NCBI GenBank assembly: GCA_903893085.1 | Contig: CAITKS010000129.1 | Coordinates: 1 to 12,534 of the forward strand | From: an uncultured Actinomycetes bacterium | GTDB lineage: Bacteria > Actinomycetota > Actinomycetes > Nanopelagicales > Nanopelagicaceae | Reading direction: 5' to 3' | DNA: 12,534 bases | Shown: piece by piece, positions 6,916 through 12,534 of the stretch | Layout of the letters: each line of letters opens with the position of its first letter | Position numbering within the stretch: the stretch's first letter is position 1 | The notes under the pieces: model-generated | Seen by the model: only the letters and a program-made list of their open reading frames with translations | Database searches by the model: none | What the model was told of the DNA's origin: nothing | Translations under genes and position numbers: made by a program

Positions 6916-8634
6916 CTACTTCTTCTTATATCCCGCTGGACATGTGGGTTTTACCGCCGTGACTTTCTTAGATGTCTTACCCTTTGTACAGGTAATGGTG
7001 GTTTTCTTTACGGCAGCTGCTGGTTTAGCAGTTGGCGTAGCTGTTACTGCAGGAGAAGGCGTTGCCACTGGCTTCTCTACTTCTTGAGTTAGCTTGACCT
7101 TCAAGGTCGGTGCCGAGAACGTGAAGTTGTTTGCCTTTAAATACATCCAGCCATCCCGTTCACCAAAGAGAGTTGTCGCTACTTGACTTGTCCCATCAGC
7201 TGACACGATCGATATCGTTGCTGAAACAGGAGCGTTTGTGAATCCATAAATACAACGAGCAACGTCACTTTTGATGATTAAGTTATACATTCCTTTAAAC
7301 TCGGTGCCATCGGGTAAATAGTGCGGTGAACTGACTTTGTAATCAAGACTGCCTTCAGCCTTATTAAATGTAGGTGGTGCGCCTACATACATTGTGGAGT
7401 TGGTGGTAACGATTCCGCTCAGAGCTTCTTGTCCTTTCATGCATTCGCCAAATTGTGGCCCAGATTGAATTGTACGGGCGCTCCAGACTGTTGGTGCGTA
7501 CGTTGCTTTGTCGCCGACTGAATCGATCCAAGCACGGAATTCGTTTATTCCACGATCGTCATAGCCCATCGAAGTTTTTAAGATCGACCAAGGCAGACCA
7601 TCTGGTCCATCGTAATTTCCATCATTTGGCGGCACTCCAGCACCACCCGAATCTTTGTCAATTCCAGGCCCATAAAAGGTAACCAAAGGTTTGGGAAGTT
7701 CTGATTTCTTAAACCATGCGAATAGGCCGGGAACTAAGGAAGGCTTTCCCTTTAAAGTAATTATTTGATCGCCATCTGGGGCTTTCGAAATGTCTGCCTG
7801 TGCATCCGCCATTCTGCCGTGAATCCACCCTGTTACTTTTGTATGGAGTTTCAAGGTAAGTCCAAAATCTACGTTAAGTGGTAGCGGCCAAGAAATTAGA
7901 CAAGAAGTTCCGTTAGCTTGCACGCATGCGATATCAGGAGAACCTCCTTGAGTCTTTGATCTGCCACCAACTGTAAAATCTGGTCTAACCATAGTTTCTG
8001 GTCGGCTGGTCTGGTAGTTACCAGAAACTTTGCTAACTGCGTAAATTGATGTTAAAAAATCTTCTAAAGTGAATTTACTTTCATTAAATCCGCGATAGCC
8101 AATTAAGCTCACAATTACCAAATATTTAGAACCGCCCTGATGAGGCACACTCGGAAAATCTACGATGAATGAACTATCTCCAGGTGGCAAATTAAGGCTT
8201 GGATCTCCAACGTAGGAATATTTCGTTGTACCTGGATAGTTTTCAACAAATTTACCTTCTACGGTTGATCCAGATGCATCAGTGGCAAATACTGATTTAA
8301 CGCAATCGCTGGTTAGTGAATCCGCGCATAAGGATAGCTGAGAGTTATACTGAAAAAACTTTGCAGCTTCGCAACCGGTATCGCCGATCTTGTTACAGAC
8401 TTGTCTGGTTAACATTCTGCTATTACGCGAGACCCCATCCGCTGTGAATGCCTCAAGGCTTGAAATTGTATTTTTATCATTTTCACCAACTGCAAATTTG
8501 ATTCCGGTGTATCGATCATTGGTTGGGGGCTTTGTCGCAATAAATTGTTCGCCGGGAAGATCGGCGGCAAATGCCACAGAGTTCGTAAGAAAAACAGCTG
8601 CAACTAGAGCACTTGCCCACTTCATCTTGCGCAT
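6916..8634 (-). CDS. Exported protein of unknown function, paralogue A of a tandem pair
   Basis: 572 residues, family not recognised. An in-frame ATG at 8661 exists, but the ATG at 8634 is preferred: it begins the signal peptide (MRKMKWAS, hydrophobic core, likely cut after AFA at residue 23) and has GGGGGAG five bases upstream. Cysteines C80, C88, C103 and C111 mirror the early cysteines of the downstream paralogue. Matching motifs are FPSVPHQGG, GWIHGRMA, GYDDRGINEF, and the block at about 423-517 with DYKVSSPH and VARCIYGF. Unlike its neighbour, it has a Pro/Ala/Thr linker (about 521-542) before the two-cysteine basic tail (TITC...CPAGYKKK). Such a linker could hold the tail away from the folded domain. 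It follows fpg on the same strand with a gap of 78 bases and probably has its own promoter, though I could not place one convincingly. Role unknown; extracellular or wall-associated by inference. Confidence 0.87.
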   Translation of the reverse strand: MRKMKWASALVAAVFLTNSVAFAADLPGEQFIATKPPTNDRYTGIKFAVGENDKNTISSLEAFTADGVSRNSRMLTRQVCNKIGDTGCEAAKFFQYNSQLSLCADSLTSDCVKSVFATDASGSTVEGKFVENYPGTTKYSYVGDPSLNLPPGDSSFIVDFPSVPHQGGSKYLVIVSLIGYRGFNESKFTLEDFLTSIYAVSKVSGNYQTSRPETMVRPDFTVGGRSKTQGGSPDIACVQANGTSCLISWPLPLNVDFGLTLKLHTKVTGWIHGRMADAQADISKAPDGDQIITLKGKPSLVPGLFAWFKKSELPKPLVTFYGPGIDKDSGGAGVPPNDGNYDGPDGLPWSILKTSMGYDDRGINEFRAWIDSVGDKATYAPTVWSARTIQSGPQFGECMKGQEALSGIVTTNSTMYVGAPPTFNKAEGSLDYKVSSPHYLPDGTEFKGMYNLIIKSDVARCIYGFTNAPVSATISIVSADGTSQVATTLFGERDGWMYLKANNFTFSAPTLKVKLTQEVEKPVATPSPAVTATPTAKPAAAVKKTTITCTKGKTSKKVTAVKPTCPAGYKKK

Positions 8635-8639
8635 TTCGG

Positions 8640-8646
8640 CTCCCCC
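8640..8646 (-). promoter_or_regulatory. Ribosome binding site that fixes the start at 8634
   Basis: Minus-strand GGGGGAG lies five bases before the ATG at 8634. It falls inside the coding sequence if translation began at the upstream ATG at 8661, which would also add nine residues in front of a ready-made signal peptide. This supports the shorter protein. Confidence 0.6.
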
Positions 8647-8712
8647 GCGGATGTAGGACATAAAGGTATCTAGGGGTACACCGTCACGCTAGAGCGTTTT
8701 TATGCGCGGAAT

Positions 8713-9552
8713 TCAGCCTGCTTTGCGCTGGCAACGAGGGCAAAAGTGCGATGAACGAGCGCCGAAGGTGATTCGGCGGATAGGCGTTCCACACCTTGGA
8801 CAAGGCTCATCAGTTCGGCCGTAGGCAGCCAGGGATTGCTCAAAGAAACCACTTTCACCATTTACGTTTATATAAAGGTCATCAAATGATGTGCCGCCCT
8901 TAGCAATCGCTTCTTGCATGACTTCGGTGGCGTAATCGATTATGGATGCGATCTTCTTCTTAGATAAATCTGCGGTTGATATTTCAGGATGAACCTTGGC
9001 TCGCCAAAGAGTTTCATCGGCATAGATATTTCCAACTCCGCTCATGATCTCTTGGTTTAAAAGCGCGGTCTTGATACGTATGTTTCGTTTGGCAAATTTG
9101 TTGATAGTTTCATTGCGATCAAATGATGGATCAAATGGATCTTTAGCGATGTGTTGGGCAGAAGAAGGTACGCCGTCGGTGGTTTCTTCAACTGAGACCC
9201 AACCAAAGGTTCGTTGATCGTTAAAGACAAGTTCCTTTTTGCGGATGTTTTTTGAAAGTTCGAACTTGGCGCGGACATGTTTTGCCTGTGGGCGGTTCTT
9301 CTCATGAATTAAGAATTGCCCACTCATTCCTAAGTGAGCGACCAATACTTGTGGGCGATCCAGTGCGAACCAGAGAAACTTTCCGCGACGGTTTAGGCCA
9401 ACGATCTTGGCACCATTGATTGATTTTAAAGGTGCGATTGATTCGGGCTTAAGTGCACGAGGGTGCAGATCGTGTGCAGCGGTGATTGTGTAACCCTTGA
9501 CTATCTTTTCAAGGCCGCACCGAACGGTTTCAACTTCTGGAAGTTCTGGCAC
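8713..9552 (-). CDS. mutM: Formamidopyrimidine-DNA glycosylase (Fpg/MutM)
   Basis: A 279-residue bifunctional base-excision repair enzyme. It removes 8-oxoguanine and ring-opened purines and then cleaves the abasic site. After Met removal the N-terminus is PELPEVETV, giving the catalytic proline and E3 (E2 in mature numbering). K58 in RRGKFLWF is the conserved beta-hairpin lysine. HLGMSG (73-78), DQRTFG with R114 (the void-filling arginine), and GVGNIYADE (helix-two-turn-helix) are all present. The C-terminal zinc finger has C251, C254, C271 and C274, with R266 ahead of the last pair. Length is normal. Translation starts at GTG (9550-9552), only three bases after the ribH stop, with AAAGG inside the end of ribH as ribosome site, so it is very probably co-transcribed with the riboflavin genes. 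No residue essential to the family is missing. Confidence 0.97.
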   Translation of the reverse strand: MPELPEVETVRCGLEKIVKGYTITAAHDLHPRALKPESIAPLKSINGAKIVGLNRRGKFLWFALDRPQVLVAHLGMSGQFLIHEKNRPQAKHVRAKFELSKNIRKKELVFNDQRTFGWVSVEETTDGVPSSAQHIAKDPFDPSFDRNETINKFAKRNIRIKTALLNQEIMSGVGNIYADETLWRAKVHPEISTADLSKKKIASIIDYATEVMQEAIAKGGTSFDDLYINVNGESGFFEQSLAAYGRTDEPCPRCGTPIRRITFGARSSHFCPRCQRKAG

Positions 9553-9555
9553 GAC

Positions 9556-10014
9556 TTAACCTTTGTTGATCACGCTAAGGGCTGCAAGTGCGCTGTCATA
9601 ACCTTTATCTTCTGTGCTGCCTGGCAAACCTGCGCGGGCTGTTGCTTGTTCGAGATTGTCACACATCAGAACGCCAAAACCGATTGGTTTAGAGCGGCTT
9701 AGGGAAACGTCCATAACTCCCTGTGTGACACCTTGGCATACGTAATCAAAGTGTGGCGTTTCACCGCGAAGTACCAGTCCGACGATAACTGCAACATCAA
9801 AGCCTTCATCGAAAGCTAATTGCGCAGCAAGTGGAAGTTCAAAAGAGCCTGCAACGGTTCGGGTAACTGGGTTAGTGATACCAGCTGCTTTGAATCCGCG
9901 CACAGCACCGGCAACGAGCGCGTCACAAATTTCTGGGTGCCATGCTGCAGTGATAACAACGGCTTTCAGGTGAGGAAGTTGTGGAATCTTAATATCGGGT
10001 GAATGGCCAGCCAT
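9556..10014 (-). CDS. ribH: 6,7-dimethyl-8-ribityllumazine synthase (RibH)
   Basis: 152 residues, normal for the family. It condenses 5-amino-6-ribitylaminouracil with 3,4-dihydroxy-2-butanone 4-phosphate, the penultimate step to riboflavin, in the cytoplasm. Visible motifs are AAWHPEI (23-29, substrate-binding aromatic W25), AGSFELP (55-61), and LRGETPHFDYV (82-92) with the catalytic H88 and phosphate-contacting residues. Also present are GFGVLMCDNLEQA (112-124) with R127, and STEDKG near the end. The family normally forms pentamers or 60-subunit capsids; which applies here cannot be read from sequence. The ATG overlaps the ribBA stop by one base (TAATG), indicating coupled translation. Confidence 0.97.
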   Translation of the reverse strand: MAGHSPDIKIPQLPHLKAVVITAAWHPEICDALVAGAVRGFKAAGITNPVTRTVAGSFELPLAAQLAFDEGFDVAVIVGLVLRGETPHFDYVCQGVTQGVMDVSLSRSKPIGFGVLMCDNLEQATARAGLPGSTEDKGYDSALAALSVINKG

Positions 10015-11207
10015 TAGAGCGCTCCTAACACGTGATTGAGTTTGTCTCGCTTGGTTTCTAAGTACTTTTGATTATGAATATTTGCGGTTACTTGAAGTGG
10101 ACGTACCTTAACTGTGAAACCTTCGTTTCCTAAGGAAGCGGTTTTCTCAGGGTTATTGGTAAGAAGCGTAAGCTCCGAAACTGCCAATCGTTTCAGAATT
10201 TCAACGGCATCTTCATATGTGCGATCATCGATTGGTTGACCAATTGAAACGTTTGCTTGAACGGTATCTTGTCCCGCATCTTGCAACACATAGGCGCGTA
10301 TTTTCTCGGCTAAGCCAATACCTCGGCCTTCGTGATCGCGTAAGTAAATGATGTATCCATTTCCGTTTTCTTCAATGAGGCGGATCGCTTCTTGTAGTTG
10401 TAATCCGCAATCACAGCGCTTTGATCCAAAGACATCACCAGTCAGGCACTCAGAATGGATTCGAACGAGTGGTTGATTATTTGAAGATTCAGAGAATTTA
10501 AGGATTGCGTGTTCTGCACCAGTTGGTGAAATGTAAGTTGAAATCTGCCAAACTTTGTTTTCAAGTGGAAGTGATGCCCACTCTAAATTGACAGGCTCAG
10601 AGCTTTGCTTTGCTGGGAGTACACGGGCAAGCTCGTCAATCGAAATTATTTCTAAGTGATGTTGCTTGGCGAACTCAGTAATCTGCACGCCGCGCATCAT
10701 CGAACCATCATCATTTACTAATTCAGAGAGAACGGCTGCGGGATTTGATCCAGTTAACTCGCATAAAGCCATGCTTGCCTCGGTATGACCGCGACGTTCG
10801 TGAAGGCCTCCCGCAACAGAAATTAATGGAAATACATGGCCTGGGCGGGCAAAATCTGTTGGTAGTGAATTGGTATTGGCAAGTGCTCGCAAAGTATTTG
10901 CGCGTTCATGTGCCGGAATACCCGTTGTTCTTCCAGCGATTGCATCAACAGTCACCGTAAATGCGGTGGTGTGATTATCTTCATTGCGCTTAACCATCAA
11001 AGGAAGTTTTAAACGCTTGGCAGTTTCTTCGTTGATGATTCCGCAGATAACACCAGATGTGTAACGAACCATGAAACCGATATTTTCAGCTGTCGCTTTC
11101 TCGGCCAAGAGAATCAAGTCAGCCTCATTTTCACGGTTTTCGTCATCGGTTACGACAACAAATTTTCCGCCTTTAAAGTCCGCAAGGACTTTATCTAGAT
11201 TGCTCAT
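10014..11207 (-). CDS. ribBA: Bifunctional 3,4-dihydroxy-2-butanone 4-phosphate synthase / GTP cyclohydrolase II (RibBA)
   Basis: A 397-residue fusion feeding both branches of riboflavin synthesis. Residues 1 to about 200 are the RibB domain, making dihydroxybutanone phosphate from ribulose 5-phosphate: acidic loop DDENRENEAD (21-30), SGVICG (51-56), TDFARPGHVFPL (117-128), and RRGHTEAS (138-145) with the metal-binding H141. Residues about 210-397 are the RibA domain, opening the GTP ring: zinc cysteines C254, C265 and C267 in ECLTGDVFGSKRCDCG, RDHEGRGIG (290-298), a DDRTY motif (327-331) and LLTNNPEKT. The stretch joining the domains (about 200-245) looks short and diverged, but no signature residue is lost, so both activities are expected. 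The ATG overlaps the ribE stop (ATGA), with AGGGA six bases upstream. Confidence 0.97.
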   Translation of the reverse strand: MSNLDKVLADFKGGKFVVVTDDENRENEADLILLAEKATAENIGFMVRYTSGVICGIINEETAKRLKLPLMVKRNEDNHTTAFTVTVDAIAGRTTGIPAHERANTLRALANTNSLPTDFARPGHVFPLISVAGGLHERRGHTEASMALCELTGSNPAAVLSELVNDDGSMMRGVQITEFAKQHHLEIISIDELARVLPAKQSSEPVNLEWASLPLENKVWQISTYISPTGAEHAILKFSESSNNQPLVRIHSECLTGDVFGSKRCDCGLQLQEAIRLIEENGNGYIIYLRDHEGRGIGLAEKIRAYVLQDAGQDTVQANVSIGQPIDDRTYEDAVEILKRLAVSELTLLTNNPEKTASLGNEGFTVKVRPLQVTANIHNQKYLETKRDKLNHVLGAL

Positions 11208-11812
11208 TTACTTCCCTGTCCTCGTGCAATAAGTCTTTCAACATACTTGGCTAGAACATCAACTTCGATGTTTATCTGATCGCCAAGTGTTTTCTTGGAA
11301 AGGTTGGTCTTAGCCAAAGTCTCCGGGATCAACCAGACCGAGATCTGATCTTTAGCGTCGTTAAGTTCTCCGACGGTAAGTGAAACGCCGTCGATGCAGA
11401 TTGAACCCTGGGCAACCACGTACTTCATTAAATCGGCTGGGATTGAAAGATCCATGCGAGTCCACTTTGAATCAGCCGAGATTGATGCAACTTTGGCGAT
11501 GCCATCGACATGACCCTGAACGATGTGACCACCAAGGCGATCTGATGTTCGCGTAGCAAGTTCTAGATTTACTGCAGAACCGACAGCAAGTGCACCTGTG
11601 CTCGTTAGATTCAGTGTTTGAACCATGACATCAACAGAAAATTTAGTTTTATCAAATGAAACAACAGTTAGACAGACGCCATTAACGCTAACTGAATCAC
11701 CTTGGGCAATTTGCGCAGCAATCTCAGGGCTGGAAATCTCCAGGCGCGCACTGCTTTCTTGGCGTTCAATTGATGCAACTTGCCCAACAGCTTGAATAAG
11801 TCCAGTAAACAT
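11204..11812 (-). CDS. ribE: Riboflavin synthase alpha subunit
   Basis: 202 residues. It dismutates two molecules of dimethylribityllumazine into riboflavin plus the pyrimidine that RibH reuses. The internal duplication of the family is plain. The N-terminal barrel begins MFTGLIQ (most members have MFTGIIE) and has GDSVSVNGVCLTV (38-50) with conserved S40 and C47. The C-terminal barrel has GGHIVQGHVDG (94-104) with H101, and GSICIDGVSLTV (136-147). The end, IEVDVLAKYVERL, is standard. AAGGTGG precedes the ATG, which shares one base with the upstream ribD stop (TGATG). Some databases call this gene ribC. Confidence 0.96.
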   Translation of the reverse strand: MFTGLIQAVGQVASIERQESSARLEISSPEIAAQIAQGDSVSVNGVCLTVVSFDKTKFSVDVMVQTLNLTSTGALAVGSAVNLELATRTSDRLGGHIVQGHVDGIAKVASISADSKWTRMDLSIPADLMKYVVAQGSICIDGVSLTVGELNDAKDQISVWLIPETLAKTNLSKKTLGDQINIEVDVLAKYVERLIARGQGSK

Positions 11813-12534
11813 CAGCGCCCACCTTCTGCAGTTATTGCGCTTTTGATTAAGGTAATTTTCAAGTCGGCGCCGATAATTTCTACATCTGCGATTTCGAAAT
11901 CTAGGCGATCTGAAACATTTGTAATTCCTAAATCACCAATGGACGGTGTTCCAGAGCCTAGGAACGTTGGTGCTTGGAACAAAATGATTTCGTCAACTAA
12001 ATCTGCGCGCAATAACGCGGTGCCAAATGTTGGACCGGATTCGATTAGTATTTGATTAAATCCACGATCTTTGACAAGTGAAATTAGTTCTTTTGGCTCG
12101 CGAGATTTGATTATGACCGTCTCTGCATCAGTGCCAAGAATTTGTGAACTCTTTATAATTTCGGTTTCCCCCATAACTACACGAAGCGGGTTCTTTCCAA
12201 GGCCTTTACTTGTTAGCAGTGGGTCATCAGCGATAACCGTGGCAGTTGAAGTCACGATTGCATCTGATTGCGAACGAATTAGCGCAACATCCGCGCGAGC
12301 AAGTTCCCCGGTAATCCATTTAGAACTTCCATCGGTGGCGGTGACTTTGCCATCCATGGTCGAGGCGATCTTCCAAGTGATTCTTGGGCGGTTCTTTTCG
12401 ATCTTGGTTAGCCAGGCGCGATTTTCATGGCGAGCTTGGACTTCACCGATTCCAGACTCAACTTCAATTCCAGATTTTTGCAATCTCTCCGTTCCGCCAG
12501 CTGCGACAGGATTTGGATCGCTAACTGCGAATAC
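11812..12534 (-). CDS. ribD: Riboflavin biosynthesis protein RibD, C-terminal reductase part (partial at window edge)
   Basis: 240 residues are visible and the frame stays open to the right edge, so the start lies outside. The first residues (VFAVSDPNPVAAGG) match the end of the pyrimidine deaminase domain, whose zinc motifs are off-window. An in-frame TTG at 12483 could be mistaken for a start, but the family-like sequence upstream of it argues against that. The reductase domain starts near TWKIASTMDGKV and includes GSSKWITG, DAIVTSTATVIADDPLLT and LIESGPTFGTALL. It reduces the ribosyl side chain to ribityl using NADPH. Two glycine positions usually seen in the family (G-x-GTV before ADDP, and EGGP) are Ser/Ala and Ser here. 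The fold and operon position are otherwise as expected, so I take it as functional. Confidence 0.93.
   Translation of the reverse strand, partial: VFAVSDPNPVAAGGTERLQKSGIEVESGIGEVQARHENRAWLTKIEKNRPRITWKIASTMDGKVTATDGSSKWITGELARADVALIRSQSDAIVTSTATVIADDPLLTSKGLGKNPLRVVMGETEIIKSSQILGTDAETVIIKSREPKELISLVKDRGFNQILIESGPTFGTALLRADLVDEIILFQAPTFLGSGTPSIGDLGITNVSDRLDFEIADVEIIGADLKITLIKSAITAEGGR

Noticed and set aside
8635..8661. Upstream ATG at 8661 as start of the exported paralogue A
   Set aside because: It would place nine residues before a complete signal peptide and bury the strong ribosome site inside the coding sequence.
8686..8701. Short plus-strand hairpin ACGC-TAGA-GCGT followed by five T
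   Set aside because: The stem has only four pairs and there is no plus-strand gene upstream that it could terminate. On the minus strand, where fpg ends, no T-run follows.

Overview
The window looks like chromosomal DNA from a low-to-moderate GC actinobacterium. The best guess is a freshwater lineage of the Nanopelagicales (acI) type. This is inferred from the compact coding, the AT-leaning codon use, the ribD-ribE-ribBA-ribH order with a ribBA fusion, and the secreted proteins ending in a short two-cysteine, lysine-rich tail. I tested no taxonomic marker. There are nine protein genes: eight on the minus strand and one on the plus strand. I see no tRNA, rRNA, CRISPR array, insertion sequence or phage gene.

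Right part (8713-12534, minus strand): a tightly packed riboflavin operon, read from the right edge leftward. It holds the C-terminal part of ribD, then ribE, ribBA and ribH, followed three bases later by the DNA-repair glycosylase gene fpg (mutM). Stop and start codons overlap at ribD/ribE (TGATG), ribE/ribBA (ATGA) and ribBA/ribH (TAATG), so translational coupling is likely. Together the enzymes convert GTP and ribulose 5-phosphate to riboflavin. Fpg removes oxidised purines from DNA.

Middle (5163-8634, minus strand): two adjacent, full-length paralogous genes for exported proteins of 572 and 564 residues. I do not recognise the family. Both have signal peptides, shared cysteine patterns, a strongly conserved C-terminal block, and nearly identical basic two-cysteine tails. 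The second appears to be expressed from a leaderless start.

Left part (1-5131): a divergent pair. On the plus strand (4259-5131) is a secreted protein with a Ser/Pro/Ala-rich stalk. On the minus strand (3998 to beyond base 1) is a giant exported protein with a glycine-rich domain, seven fibronectin type III domains, Ig-like domains and cadherin-like beta-sandwich domains. It is open over 1332 codons and unfinished at the window edge. Between them lies a 260-base gap rich in RNA-like structure, ending in a terminator-like hairpin just before the plus-strand gene. That leader is the best candidate here for something undescribed, possibly a riboswitch-like element.

Overall, a housekeeping vitamin/repair operon sits next to a cluster of four cell-surface or secreted protein genes. 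I find no evidence that the two parts work together.
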